Positions 26,601-38,429 of a stretch of 64,000 nucleotides of DNA are shown piece by piece; the first letter of the stretch is position 1; each line of letters starts with the position of its first letter. The stretch is from Pelecanus crispus (taxonomy: Eukaryota; Chordata; Aves; Pelecaniformes; Pelecanidae): NCBI RefSeq assembly GCF_030463565.1, contig NC_134643.1, positions 45,360,221-45,424,220 on the forward strand. The letters run 5' to 3'. The notes beneath the pieces were generated by a model, which saw nothing but the letters and a program-made list of their open reading frames with translations, did no database searches and was not told where the DNA came from. Both the position numbers and the translations under genes were made by a program.

Positions 26601-28739
26601 AGATTCATTCAGGAATTACATAGCCTTCCCAAGTGAGGTGGCTTCCCACTTACAGCAGTCTCTCTGCTTTTAAATCACACAACTGAGAATTATCAAGGTG
26701 TTGGTGAGGACGTGGACATGGGTTAGTGAATTGCTGGTAAGGTAGCTAATGTAACACCTTCAAATCACCTAGGATAAAAAACTTATTCTGTGTTTGAGCT
26801 TGACTATAAGGGTACCCTACTGAAATAAAAAGATAATGGCAAGTAATGACTAGACAATTATAAACACTTTACATAATACATCTTTTTTCCTAAAGTCTAC
26901 TGAACTTCTCCCAAAAGCCTGATAATGTAAGTGATAATGAATTGTTTCTGACATACTTTTTTCCAAAAAGCCATCTAAATCTTCCAAAACGTCAGCAGAA
27001 GTGTTATGCTTCAAGATACAATTTGTGGGAAATTTTAAAACCATGAAGAGTTTTACATTTGTATAATAATACACAACAACAATGTCCTGAGGTACTTTAT
27101 CTGTGAGTTCCCAACAGTTCCTTTGTTCACACATTCTGCCTGAAGCATTACTGGTTTCAAGTATTCGGAAACTTCCCTTGCCAGTACCTCTTCAAGCTAG
27201 GGTATCAGCTAGGTTGGTATTCTGCCAAATATTCCTGTCAGCTAGATGTCCAGGTTAAAAAAGAAATCCTAATTTTGGGGTTTCTGCTGCTAAGTTTTAG
27301 TCAATATAGAGGTAAACCAACAAGAGGTAATATGACAACAAGTAATTCTTGCTTATGTTCTTTGCTGTCGTTGTTCTGTGGTTTAAAATGTATGTGAAAT
27401 ACAGTTTATGAAGTATCTCATTTATAATGTCTTGTGTGTGTTCTGCATTAACTGCTTAATGATGCTTCAGTATGTTTAACATCCCATGACGTAAATTGGT
27501 ATGTATATTTCCTACCTAGTACACAGAGAAGGAAATCAGATGTTCTTCCAGAGAAAGTTTCATATTTATTCAGAAAGCATACATCTCAAGTGATTTTTTT
27601 ATTAAATTTTTAATTTCATGAAACTGATAAATTAAGGGAGTTCTTACTGTTTGAATAATATTAAAAGCAATATTCATTGGTGTATATTGTAGTTCAGAGG
27701 GCCTATACAAACCCCCCATACCATTTAATCCCCTGAGTAAAGGTACTAAATGGTATCCCATGGGATCTCATCCACTGTGAAGGAAAACATCAAGGCATCC
27801 TGGAATATATGTCTTGAAAAATTACTGTAAAGCTTTGAAAAGTTCCTCCTCATTAGAACACACAAATGCAAAAAAATAACCCATCCTATGTCCAAAACAA
27901 TCCAAGGCATAACAATAGTACCTGGATTTGAAATTTAAGAAACTGTTAGAGTCATTAAATACACATTATGAAAACAACTGGCAAATCTGAAAAGGTGATC
28001 ATATCATATATTAAAGTTGCCTTTCAGTTTTAATGTTAAAAAAAAAAAAAACCAACCACCTATATGCATGCAACTTTCTGACACCAACCTTCAAATTGTC
28101 AAGAAAACCGTGGACTCTTTGAAATGTTTTCATTTCTAGTGTCCTGATTCAAACAACATATACATTTATTCCGATCAGGAATAAAAAATGTGCTGTATTA
28201 AGATGAAATAAAGTACATTAAATTTCAGCCTAACAAGAATTTTAAGAAGAGAATTGTTAACTGAGGTCTGTGGTTAATGTGAAATGAAAACTTTGTCTAC
28301 TATCATGTTATAGAAGAATCAGTAAGCAGTCATAACTGGATTGTAACATCTAAACAGGCACTTTTAAAACTCCTTGCTAGTTTAAAATCAAGGATAAAAG
28401 GGTTTTTTTAAACCGTTTAATGTTTCAAAAGGGCATGAATCACTTGTATGCCTCTCCACTTTGTTATGTACAAAAAATTTCACCCAGCTTAAAAACCGAA
28501 AACATCAAAAAACTCATACTGGTTATGATCACTACAAATTTTAAGATGACAGCTTTAAGTAGAAGAGTATTGCAGAAGTGTCTTTGCTAAAATGAAAGCT
28601 CCAGGCTTTTTTTGAATTCTCAACACAGCAAACAAACTTACTGTCTGATAGCAAACTTGCATTTCATTGCTAAAGCAAAAGCTTTAAAATAAACTGCAGT
28701 GCACAACTTCAATATGATTCTAAGAACTCATTAATGCTG
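20617..28739. other. Intergenic, no recognisable gene
   Basis: Strongly AT-rich sequence between the solo LTR and the PAWR 3' UTR. There are A-runs near 24751 and 25821 and a C-rich run near 26540. No coding exon, LINE or LTR was recognised. In other vertebrates SYT1 lies beyond the PAWR 3' end in convergent orientation, but no SYT1 exon was seen here. Confidence 0.45.
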
Positions 28740-29401
28740 ATACCACAGGTGATTTATTGTTTTTTGGTTTTGTTTTGGTTTTTTTTTTAATAAAACCTCC
28801 CCCTCCTGCCAGAATACTGTTATACAGGAAAAAAAATTGCTACTCTCTACTACTGTCAGTCTTTCAGATACAGTAAAAAAAAACTCAACATACAAGAATT
28901 TTAGAGCAAGTAATCAATCTGCAAAATGTTATACATCAGTAATAAGGCATCCACTTTACAGCTGTTTAAACAAAAAAGGAAATATTTCCCAAAATATATA
29001 TTTTGGATCTGTGTAAACAAAGCTTATATGTATTGCTTCCATTCATTTCAAAAATATACACCCACATGGACTGAAAGTGATCTTGGTGCTATGAATTTTA
29101 AATTACTGTAATTTATCCAGATGTAATCTGAAGATACAAAACCCAAGTTTTTTGAACTTAATATTTTGAAATATGTCAAAAATTTTAATTATTATGTGAA
29201 AAGAAAGCTAAAAACATACCCCAAATTTGATGCCATTTCATTGAATGAAGAAGAAAGTACTATGAAAATAAACATTCATCTGGTTTCCTAACAATAAATA
29301 TAAAGACAGTTATTATAACATACTGCAACAAAGTATAACTATATTGACCTTAACGTTCAATCAGTAGTTTTTAAATCTTTCCTCATTGAGGCTTGAATCT
29401 T
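28740..29401 (-). other. PAWR: Probable PAWR 3' UTR
   Basis: The region directly after the PAWR stop on the minus strand is AT-rich, with several AUUUA-type stretches and no open coding frame. A canonical AATAAA lies at 28758-28753 (minus), about 640 nt after the stop, followed by a short GU-containing stretch. An earlier variant signal, ATTAAA, lies at 29189-29184 and another AATAAA at 28170-28165, so the true end could be nearer or farther. The boundary is inferred from signals alone; transcript data would be needed to fix it. Confidence 0.5.
28753..28758 (-). promoter_or_regulatory. Candidate PAWR polyadenylation signal AATAAA
   Basis: AATAAA on the minus strand about 640 nt downstream of the PAWR stop codon. 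It is the first canonical hexamer I found after the stop apart from the ATTAAA variant at 29184-29189. Use of this site is inferred. Confidence 0.4.
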
Positions 29402-29488
29402 CTACCTTGTCAGCTGTCCAACAACTTTTAAGAGGGTTTTATTTTCTTGCTTCAATTGTTCATTTTCATCTTCTACATCATCTAGGTC
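29402..29488 (-). CDS. PAWR: PAWR (Par-4) last coding exon: leucine zipper and stop
   Basis: The final coding exon follows a pyrimidine-rich AG acceptor (TTTCACAG) and encodes 28 residues and a TAG stop at 29404-29402. The residues read DLDDVEDENEQLKQENK then TLLKVVGQLTR. The human C-terminus differs, as far as I recall, only by I for V in DLDDIED. This is the Par-4 leucine zipper, known in mammals to bind atypical PKC, WT1 and ZIP kinase (DAPK3) and to drive apoptosis signalling in the cytoplasm and nucleus. The near identity across vertebrates and the intact stop indicate a functional gene, not a pseudogene; the presence of introns also rules out a processed copy. The exon continues into the 3' UTR toward lower coordinates. 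Confidence 0.97.
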   Translation of the reverse strand, partial: DLDDVEDENEQLKQENKTLLKVVGQLTR

Positions 29489-30154
29489 CTGTGAAAGGAA
29501 AAAGAAAAACAAACATTTCTCAGGACATAAATACAAACTCTCAATTAGTAGCAGCAGGAATTTAGCATCTTAGCTCTGAAATGAAGAAGTTGAGGTTGGG
29601 AAGAGTTAGTGTCACAGTAGCTGCCCTTAAATCTGTTAAACCAGCCTTTTTCCAAGTGTTACTGTAATAACAAAACATTAATATTATACTTCCACATATG
29701 AGCACCTTTAAATGGAAACATATAATAAAAATTAAAGCTACAGCAGGAATTAATACATCAAGAAACCAAAATAGGATGGGCATGACTGTTTTATTAGCAT
29801 ACACAGAGTGTATTAGTCAGTTATTGCCTCTACTCCCCAGACTGTGCTTGTCTGCAACTATCCTGCTCACATACATACATCACTGGTTATTACTGCAAAA
29901 AGACCTGCTTTGTGTTTTAAATTAAGTATTAAAATTTTCAGAAAAAGTACTGTCTGCCCTTTTTTTTTTTTTTCATTGTCTGTGAAAAAAATTTAAAGGC
30001 ATTTTGTAACTTCTGTCTAAACTGCTACTGAAAGAATGGAGAGCATACACAGTAATAACAGGTGCTTAAAATAGATCGCTCCCACCCCAAATGTTCATCC
30101 CTCTTTCACCAATTACCATATTTACCCAGTTCCCATTTCACTTCTTCACTTCCT

Positions 30155-30230
30155 ACTAAGTCTTTTCAAGCCTTTAAAGTGAAAACCAGTGAACTAAGTC
30201 TTTTCAAGCCTTTAAAGTGAAAACCAGTGA
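30155..30230. repeat. Perfect 38-bp tandem duplication
   Basis: Two identical adjacent copies of a 38-bp unit beginning ACTAAGTCTTTTCAAGCC, at 30155-30192 and 30193-30230. The lack of any mismatch between copies suggests a recent event. It lies inside the PAWR last intron, about 170 bp before the CR1 insertion. Confidence 0.95.
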
Positions 30231-30399
30231 ACTTGGCTGTTTAATGTAAGTAATACTTCAGCAAAAATAATTTCACTGTACCAAAAAAATTGGAAGAAAT
30301 AGAATGAGAACAAAAAAAATAAGAAACAGAAGACTGACTTCAAGGACAGCACGTTAAGGAGGAACATAAAAGGCAGGCAAAGGAGGAAGAACCAGGAAG

Positions 30400-31524
30400 C
30401 TCGCAGCTCATGGCTTGGACGGGCGTAGTCTTCGCTGGGTAAAGAACTGGTTGGGTGGCCGAGCCCAGAGAGTAGTGGTAAATGGTGTTAAGTCCAGTTG
30501 GTGGCTGGTCATGAGCGGTGTTCCCCAGGGCTCTGTTTTGGGGCCAGCCTTGTTTAATATCTTTATCAATGATGTGGATGAGGGGATTGAGTGCACCCTC
30601 AGGAAGTTTGCAGACGACACCAAACTGGGTGGGAGTGTCAATCTGCTGGAGGGTAGGATGGCCCTGCAGAGGGACCTGGACAGGCTGGACCAATGGGCCG
30701 AGGCCAACTGGATGAGGTTTAACAAGGCCAAGTGCCGGGTCCTGCACTTGGGTCACAACAACCCCATGCAACGCTACAGGCTTGGGGAGGAGCGCCTGGA
30801 AAGCTGCCTGGCCGAAAAGGACCTGGGGCTGTTGGTAGACAGCCAGCTGAACATGAGCCAGCAGTGTGCCCAGGTGGCCAAGAAGGCCAACAGCATCCTG
30901 GCTTGTATCAGGAATGCTGTGGCCAGCAGGAGCAGGGAGGTGATTGTTCCCCTGTACTCGGCACTGGTGAGGCCGCACCTGGAATTCTGTGTCCAGTTTT
31001 GGGCCCCTCAATACAAGAAAGACATTGAGGTGCTGGAGCGTGTTCAGAAAAGGGCAACGAAGCTGGTGAAGGGTCTGGAGCACAGGCCTTATGAGGAGCG
31101 GCTGAGGGAACTGGGGTTGTTTAGCTTAGAAAAGAGGAGGCTGAGGGGAGACCTTATCGCTCTCTACAGCTACCTGAAAGGAGGTTGTAGTGAGGTGGGT
31201 GTTGGTCTCTTCTCCCATGTAGTTAGCGATAGGACGAGAGGAAATGGGCTCAAGCTGCGCCAGGGGAGGTTTAGGTTGGATATTAGGAAAAATTTCTTTA
31301 CGGAAAGGGTGGTCAAGCATTGGAACAGGCTGCCCAGAGAGGTGGTGGAGTCACCATCCCTGGAAGTGTTCAAAAAAATGTGTAGATGTGGCACTTGGGG
31401 ACATGGTTTAGTCTAGTCTACCCTTAATTGGTTTAGTGTGGACTTGGTAGTGTAGGTTAATGGTTGGACTGGAGGATCTTAAAGGTCTTTTCCAACCTAA
31501 ACGATTCTATGATTCTATGATTCT
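30400..31524 (+). mobile_element. CR1 LINE, 5'-truncated, with long open RT frame
   Basis: A CR1 copy inserted in the last PAWR intron, antisense to the gene. It starts inside the reverse-transcriptase domain and runs to the typical TATGATTCTATGATTCT end. A 333-codon frame is open from 30415 to 31416, the longest in the window. It differs in subfamily from the copies at 6004 and 45455 and shares its 3' end with the tail at 11468. The intact frame makes it one of the youngest elements here. Confidence 0.95.
30415..31416 (+). pseudogene. CR1 ORF2 fragment: reverse transcriptase 3' part
   Basis: The 333-codon frame contains [19 protein letters not shown], then the catalytic motif FADDTKLGG with both aspartates (codons 30613-30618), and the C-terminal region with [18 protein letters not shown]. 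An active CR1 protein would also have the endonuclease and the first half of the RT, both missing. The frame ends in an aberrant tail, because an A7 run at 31372-31378 has one base more than the A6 in the sister tail at 11476-11481, replacing the normal [13 protein letters not shown] end. There is no supported start; the first Met is only the first in frame. Confidence 0.88.
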
Positions 31525-31695
31525 CATTAGAGATCTTAGATGCCTTTTTATTGAAGTCTGCAAAACCCTACTCTTGCCATGCTAGATTAAAAATAAAACA
31601 GTAGTAGAGAAAAGATATTCCCTCTCTTGTTCCTTTAAGTTGTTAAGCAGTATTTGACATATGGAGCCTATTTTCTTGTTTCTTTTTAATGGGGC

Positions 31696-33079
31696 TGTGG
31701 TGGTGCACCCCCCCCACCCCCCATTCCTCTTTCTCTTCAATGGCTTTATGATCTCAGGAATTCCAGGCTGCCGCTTTTGTGTAGCAAGTTGGTCAGTTAA
31801 GCGCCCCTTAATTGTACTAGAAACTCCTACATGGCTGGAGCAGAGAGCGGCCCTGTCCTTACCAAAAATCTTCGTATTATGGCTAACGAGGGGAGCAAGA
31901 ACAAACAGCTACCCCTGACAGCCTTGAAACAGAGTGGTATCATCGTTACCGGAATTCCAGCAACTACCAATCCGAACTGTGGCTCGGATGGAAATTTACT
32001 TGTGATGAAAGTCAATCATCTCACAACCCTATAAACAGCAGTCCTGAGTGAGGCCGTTTGAGCTCTCCTGGACCGCCACGGGCTGCACCAGCATCTCCCT
32101 CTGAGCGAGACGTCTTCAGAGCCAGCAAACTCTGAAAGTTTGCTACAACCAGAAATCCATTGCTGAAGACTGACAGTGGAGCCTGGGCTGAAACCATTCA
32201 CTCCTCAAGGCTCAACCCTCGCCTGTTGAGAAATGCCAAGACATTAGACGTGAGTATTTCACTGAACTCGAGGGAAATTTTTAACAGGTATACCATTTTT
32301 TATGTATGCATTCATGTTTGTGTGTATGCATGTGTGAATTAGTTTAAGTAGTCTGTAGATGTACGATTTAATTTCAAAGTGAGTCTTATACTGCTGCCAT
32401 TATCCTTATTCCTATTAAACCGTTGACCAAGTCAGAGACTAAGAGTGGGCCCAGCCGCACCCTAGACTCCTCTCTGAGAAGGAGTTTAGAAAGCAAGGGG
32501 GTCTATTCTGAACCTCGTGACTCAATGGAAGGGTCCTCCTTATCCCCAGCATCCGCAATCTCACCCGAGTGTAACCTAATTTTCTTTTATGCACTACTTC
32601 TATGTACTAGATATACATATATATATATATTATCCTTATTCACATAAACCATTGACCAAGTCTGAGACTAAGAGTGGGCCCAGCCGCACCTAGACTCCGC
32701 TCTGAGAAGGAGTTTAGAAAGCAAGGGGGTCTATTCTGAACCTCGTGACTCAACGGGAGGGTAATCCTTATCCCTTACATACGCGATCCCTTTGTGAATC
32801 ATTCCAACTCAGTGTATTTTAATTTTCCTTTGTGCACTTCCATGTAGTAATAGAGTGAACCTTGCCATCTTCGAATCTGTAACTAAGTCACTGTTTTGAT
32901 CAATTTTGTCTAATCACTTTGTTAATCATTGATGATTGAGTGCTATTAAAATATTACAATCAAATTCTGCTATTTGCTACAAGTAAATTCTAAGCCGCTA
33001 TTAAATCAAACTGTGTAAAGTCACTCATTCATAATAAATTGACATAATCAGCAGGATTCACAAACCTGCATTCGTGACA
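31696..33079. mobile_element. Probable long solo LTR with internal duplication
   Basis: The proposed element runs from TGTGGTGGTGCACC to GCATTCGTGACA, that is TG...CA, over ~1.38 kb, and the flanks are near-matching: GGGGC at 31691-31695 and GGGGT at 33080-33084. The right end is of a kind I associate with avian ERVL LTRs. A TATA box (TATAAA, 32030-32035) and an AATAAA (33033-33038) are both on the plus strand, but the gap between them is long for an R region, so orientation is left open. It contains a diverged ~230-bp direct duplication from 32401. There is no gag or pol. The boundaries are inferred, and a composite of two elements is possible. Confidence 0.5.
32401..32855. repeat. Direct duplication, ~230-bp unit, in LTR-like element
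   Basis: Copy one starts at 32401 and copy two at 32631, both beginning TATCCTTATTC and sharing the long block GAGACTAAGAGTGGGCCCAG through GGGGGTCTATTCTGAACC. They differ by scattered substitutions and small gaps and are joined by an ATATAT run at about 32609-32630. The divergence shows the duplication is not recent and may have been present in the source element. Confidence 0.9.
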
Positions 33080-35746
33080 GGGGTCATTCCAGAAGTCCAT
33101 GCTAGAGTTGATGTGTTTAATTGGTATCATGATTTTTAAAAGCCTCTTCAGTTTGCCAAGTCAAAATCCATACCGCAATACCCTTGCAATTACTTTATTG
33201 TTTTTGTAATGTGGAATCAAGAAATCACTAGCAGAAATTCCTCTTTGCCTCACGAAGCGATGCTGCATCACAGTATGAATGAATTCCAGGAAGAGCATTT
33301 GACCACTCTGACATAACAGATACAAGTGACTTAAACATCTAAACATGAAAAGTTTTGATGGGTAGCTACTATAAATACAGTTTACTATGTAATTGTAAGT
33401 AACACACTTTGTTTTCTCTCTTGTGCAGTTCAGATCGATAATCAGATGGGAGGGACAACACTTGTTCAATAAAATGATTTTTTTTTTTTTAGTTCAGTAC
33501 ACATAATACTCTGTTTGAACTTCTTGTTAACCTAGCCATCAGATTCCTCAATTAAAGCTTACATAAAAGCCTTCTGTTTAAAATACTTGTAATTTACTCA
33601 AAATGAAATATTTTAAGTTTGTGAAATATTTATGCTGCAAAAATAACATTCCAAAGATTACTACTAGTAAGAGTTTCTTGAATATGAGCCAGGAAAAATA
33701 ACTATTGAAGTTTAAACATCTACAGAAACAATGGACTGAGAGATGCAGATGTTTTTTGCCACTCTGAAATTTAAAGTTTCATCTTCAAAATTACTACACT
33801 AATGTATGCTTATTAGTAAGAAAAAGATGCAATAGCAAGAAAACTTGGACTTCACATACCGAAGGAACCAATAACTACACAACTGACGCTAACTGGATTG
33901 TAAATCCTCACTGACAGACTCTCTCCAAACACACATATAACTACAACGACATCTTACTGAGGCCAGAGATGACCAAGTATAAACTACTCAACAGTTGAAC
34001 TTAGCCTACAAATATTTAAATGTCTTGAGATGCCCTTCCCTTCAGACATTTGAGGGTTTTATGAAGCAATTACCCCATTCTTACGAAAAAACGTGGCAGA
34101 CATACTTTCAGTGGCTAATGTGAAAGAATGCCATTTATGGCAGAAAGTCTTTTCCGTTTCTCAATATAACTGCAGCTCATGTTCTTTAGGTATCTTTGTG
34201 ATGTACTAACTGATCTCAGTAAAATTATATTGTTACATTAAATAAATATGTTTACTTAAAAGGAGAAGAAGTCTGCCAAGAAGTTTTTAGGATTCTTGGA
34301 AAAACAGTTATTCAAATATAACACAAGATCTTTGCCAATGAAGGATGCATCCATGTTTATGAACTGACCGAAACTTCTAGAAAGAGCATTTCTTTAAATG
34401 AGGGCTGAGCAGTCAGAAAGCTATGCAATAAAATGGCATTTTAACAAGTTATTTAGGCGCTTTGACTTGAAATTCTTTCCATGTCTGTGCAACCTAACAT
34501 GCGTATTTTGATTAATAGAAAAGATGGAGAAATGCCATGAATGTGTAGATGGTCAAATTTAAAGACCCCTATTTAGGTTACCTACCAGCAAAACCTTTTA
34601 AAGAGATCTCTGCATAAGCTCACTAAATAAAGTTTAGTCCTCAGAACATCCTTTTATCTGAGCAGAAGGCTAACAATCACAACTGTTCTTCCACGCACAG
34701 CATCCAATCCTGGTGCCAGGCCTACAGAGTAACGTTCCATGAAGAACAGAGTGCTGGCTCTTGTGATCTCAGTTATGATAATAAACTTTAGGCAAATATG
34801 AGACTGCACTATTAACTTCCATAACCTCCTGTCATGGGATTGATGCAGTATTTCTGTAGCTTTTCTTAATATTTTAAAGGCTTCCTCTTTCTAAATCCAC
34901 ATGGATAGCCAAGAGCTTTTAAAAAAGAAAGTAAAACTGCATCTGTTCTAATGGAAGCATCACTTGAGACATGGGTTCAAACTTTTGCAAGATGATAAAT
35001 TATTAAGCTAGTCAAAGTCAAAAGGCAGCTATTCCATCATTAAGAAAACAATGCAAACCTAAATAACTTGCACTGCAATTAAGCTAACAGACAATGTTAT
35101 AAGTATGATAATGCTGACCTGATGGAGAAAGAAAGAAAGAAAACATTCTCTTCTGTATTTGCGAGAGGCTACCTAGGGAGCAACAATAAGGTGGCTGCGT
35201 ATATTTCATGGAACAGTTCAATTTTAGTCATTTTATAATAAAGAGGTCTTTAGAAGGACTATATTCTGGTTTATATTTTCTTTCCACACAACAAGCAGAA
35301 ATTGCCATCGTACTTCAACACAGGCAAGGTACAGGCACTGCTTGACTTCACTGCAAATGTTCAAAGATCGTTTCTAGTCAGACACTCGATGGATTTAATT
35401 TAGGACATCATATTTCAAATATAGCAGAAAAAATGTAACATTGTTTCTGGAACAGCAAACCTTGCAAACAGTCATGGTCCTAAACACAAGCTTTCAGTGA
35501 TTTAGGGTCTTTTGATTTGTTCTTTCTGACCTCTGAGTCAGGAAGTCGGGTGTGACCAACAGTATTAAGTAGCTTTGCCATCCATTATGTAGAAGGAACA
35601 AACACTTGCCTTGACTATAACAAGGTCATCAGCTTAGATGTGAGACGTTCTTTGCAGACAGCATAAAGACCAATTCTCCAATTAAAATAAAAATCTCTCC
35701 AAAACAGACAATACTTCATTTATCCTACAAATTAACTTCCAACTTT

Positions 35747-35750
<4 letters not shown>

Positions 35751-35777
<27 letters not shown>
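35751..35777. repeat. A27 homopolymer run
   Basis: An uninterrupted run of 27 A in the PAWR last intron. No retroposed gene was recognised upstream of it, so it is listed as a simple repeat. Confidence 0.95.
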
Positions 35778-35781
<4 letters not shown>

Positions 35782-36783
35782 ATCTGCTTCAGAATAATCT
35801 CAGCTACTTTAGTCCTCTAGTTTACTTTGTAAGCTTTTGTTGTCGTCCTTTGTTACAAATGAAGAGTGCAAAATGAAAATTTGCCACTATGCACATAGAG
35901 TTATTGCCTCCCTTCACTGCTGGACTGACCAAAGCCAGTTCTGAAATTTTTTTCTGAATTTTTATGGGAATGTCTGCACTGGACCAGTAGAAGCATATTT
36001 CCCTAGTACATCCAGGCTCTGCACCTTAGCCAGGAAGTTCAAGATAAGGTCACTCATCCATTCTATGAACGAGTTCCAGTCTGGTCTTAAAACTGGGACT
36101 TGTTAAAATTGGTATCTTCTACCAACTTTAAAACGTCTCATCCTGTCCTGTTCCCAAGCATGTCTCACTCTTCTACCCCCTCTTGTCCTGCCTACACACC
36201 TTGCCTGAGTGATGCTAGCCCATCTCCTGCCCCCGTTGTGTTCTGCCTTCACTTGGGAATCAACAATAAAGAGTACAAGAATGTGTCAGAATATAAAGCA
36301 CTTACTCCCAAATCTTTTTCAGATCATCTAAACTATTATTAGTAATTAAAAGCTGACTAAAATGAAATTAAATTTGTAATTACTTTGTCTAACAAAAGTC
36401 CTGGGTATCAATTTATTGAGAAAACTGTCAAAACCCCAACTTAATTATTTCCTGGTATGCTACATACTGAATTTGGAAAGAGGTGGCAGTAAAGAAGACT
36501 TGCTTTTATAACCTTGTTCTACGAAGACTTGTAGCAACAAGAAATTCAGGTACTCCAATAACACACAACTTATGGAATTTAATCATGCCAAACAGAAGTC
36601 ACCTGGAAAAAAATGTAACTTATTGACATGCCCCTTGAAAAGTCACACAAATACCAAAAAACCCCACACTTAATTCTCTTCTGACCGTGCCCAGTGGATG
36701 CGGGTGCCTGAAGAAGAGCACAGAGAATGCAGAGTCTTGTATCTCCTCTGTATATAGCACTATATAATAAAGTATGTGCTTAC

Positions 36784-36888
36784 TCTGTTTAATAAATCAA
36801 TTTCTTCCTTCAGCTTTCCAATTAGCTCCTCTTTGTCCTGTGCCATCTTCATTAATCTCGCATTTTCCTGTCTCTCCTTTGCAAGTTC
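36784..36888 (-). CDS. PAWR: PAWR (Par-4) coding exon: central coiled coil
   Basis: This 105-nt exon encodes 35 whole codons on the minus strand, between an AG acceptor at 36890-36889 and a GT donor at 36783-36782 (GTAAGC). The translation opens ELAKERQENARL, then MKMAQDKEELIGKLK and EEIDLLNR. Human PAWR reads RERQENLRLVRLMQDKEE followed by MIGKLKEEIDLLNR, so identity is very high in the second half. The residues have the charged, leucine-spaced pattern of a parallel coiled coil. In mammals this part of Par-4 forms the C-terminal self-association surface together with the leucine zipper in the next exon. Both splice junctions fall between codons, so skipping this exon would keep the frame; nothing in the sequence shows that this happens. 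Confidence 0.96.
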
Positions 36889-38281
36889 CTAAAATCAGAA
36901 TATGCAATGAAGTTTGAAATGTAATTTTTGGTTTTAAGAGGCAGTTTTAAATTATTACCATTTAAAACAAATAAATGAAGAAGAAAACCCCCCACACACT
37001 TACCTAGAATTCCTTTTCTACAGCAAGTCAAACCCACGTCTTCAAGACCTTACATTTCAAAGAGCTAAAGAATCACATCTAAGAAAATATTTTACCCACA
37101 GCAAACCTGTGTGATATCTCTGATTCCAGAGATAATTTTTTAATTAATATTTTACTTAAGCATGAACCCAAAATTGGATAGGGGCCCAAAACACAAGTAA
37201 ATAAATGTAAATCAGCTTCCAAATTTGTTATATTGGGAGGCTTATTCCTTCTTTTTGTTTTGGTTGGTTTGTTTTTTGTTGGCGGGCGGGTATACTACTG
37301 TTATAAAGGAATGAAGACTCACTGTTAGATCTGTGGGCCCGAATGTGAGAAAAAATGAAAATGTCTACAAGGAATTCAGTAAATCAGGGTTCAGGATACT
37401 GAAAGAAAGCCCTTAAATCTTCCTCTACTTTCTGTGTTACTGGCCGTTAAATTATTTCAGACAGAAGTTGATTTGGAAGGGAGGATTACGGTGCACTTCA
37501 CTCAAATCAGGCTTCCCCAAGTCTTGGGGGGTGGGGGGAAGTAATTTCTACAAAATAGGCTTTACTTTCATCCTTTCCAAAAAAGATGTATTCAAATTAT
37601 GTTTACTTGGTAAATTTCATCCATATGAATTCAAGAATATTTGGCAAGTTACCCACAAAAATCCACTTCAGAGGAAGACAGAGAAGCCAGTAATAGATTA
37701 CAGAGATGACATTATTTAGCAAAGTACTGGTTTAGGTGAAAACCTCAGCTTTAACATTATTACATTTTCCCAAAACTGTTTGTATGAAGAATGTCTGAAA
37801 TAACAAAAACTTTGTTTTAAATACATATTTTAAAAGTTTAAAACTTTAACAACTGGATAGCAATTAACTTTTGTATTTCAGTACATTAAAAAAAAAATCT
37901 AAAACAAGAAGCAGATCAGAAGCAGGCTTCTAATTTTCCGAACAGTCAGTGAGACCCTCCTTCCCCCAAGTTATTTGCCCTGTGTTGGTGTGTCATGAGG
38001 TACGTATGAGAAATACGCAGAGCACTGCTGGCTCTCTAAGTGTATGATCTTTACCTCAACTATTTCTCACCTATAAACCAAATGAAAACTAAACATCTGT
38101 GATTAGAAAGTTCACGTTCTTCTCAGTCAGTCTGCCTCTGTACGTTTTTATAGACACAACTATCTGCATAACTTCAAGCATTTAGCATCATTTCTATATA
38201 TTTTACTTGTAAATTTCCCCACAGAGTTTCCAAGGTACTTTATTTCAGATGTATGCCATGCAGATGTTAGTTGGCACTTAC
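36889..38281 (-). other. PAWR: PAWR intron, 1.4 kb
   Basis: The sequence between two well-supported PAWR exons, bounded by GT and AG on the minus strand. It is AT-rich with short G-runs near 37280 and 37530 and no repeat element or additional exon that I can support. Confidence 0.85.
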
Positions 38282-38429
38282 CCTTTCAAGTTCCTCAATC
38301 TTCTTTTCCAAAGCACTGCTTGGTACAGAACTGCCAGAAGAATTTGCATCCCTGCCGTATCTGCTGTAAGTTGTCCTGTCTGTTCGAGAATATCTATTGG
38401 GAGCATCGTCTTCTGGTGCATTAGCTGTG
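38282..38429 (-). CDS. PAWR: PAWR (Par-4) coding exon: linker and start of coiled coil
   Basis: This 148-nt minus-strand exon has an AG acceptor at 38431-38430 and a GT donor at 38281-38280 (GTAAGTG). With the two bases carried from the 35-nt exon it makes exactly 50 codons. The product begins STANAPEDDAP, continues NRYSRTDR and YGRDAN, and ends SALEKKIEELER. Human PAWR has SSRYSRTDR, RYNRDAN and STLEKKIEDLEK in the same order. The stretch between them is looser and serine-rich, as expected for a flexible linker. The last ~12 residues start the long C-terminal coiled coil. The 9.8-kb intron upstream and the 1.4-kb intron downstream carry no other coding exon that I could recognise. Confidence 0.95.

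Larger units (their letters stand above)
29489..36783 (-). other. PAWR: PAWR last intron, with inserted repeats
   Basis: This 7.3-kb intron lies between the central and final coiled-coil exons. It holds a perfect 38-bp tandem duplication at 30155-30230, a CR1 LINE at 30400-31524, a probable long LTR at 31696-33079 and an A27 run at 35751-35777. The remainder, mainly 33.1-36.7 kb, is AT-rich with no coding exon or RNA gene that I could recognise. The CR1 lies on the plus strand, antisense to PAWR. Confidence 0.85.

Noticed and set aside
20617..28739. 3' end of SYT1, the expected convergent neighbour of PAWR
   Set aside because: No exon encoding a C2 domain or the synaptotagmin C-terminus could be recognised; it may lie beyond the left edge of the window.
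31831..32034. 67-codon frame beginning MAGAESGPV
   Set aside because: It lies inside the probable LTR and ends just after its TATA box; LTR sequence, not a gene.
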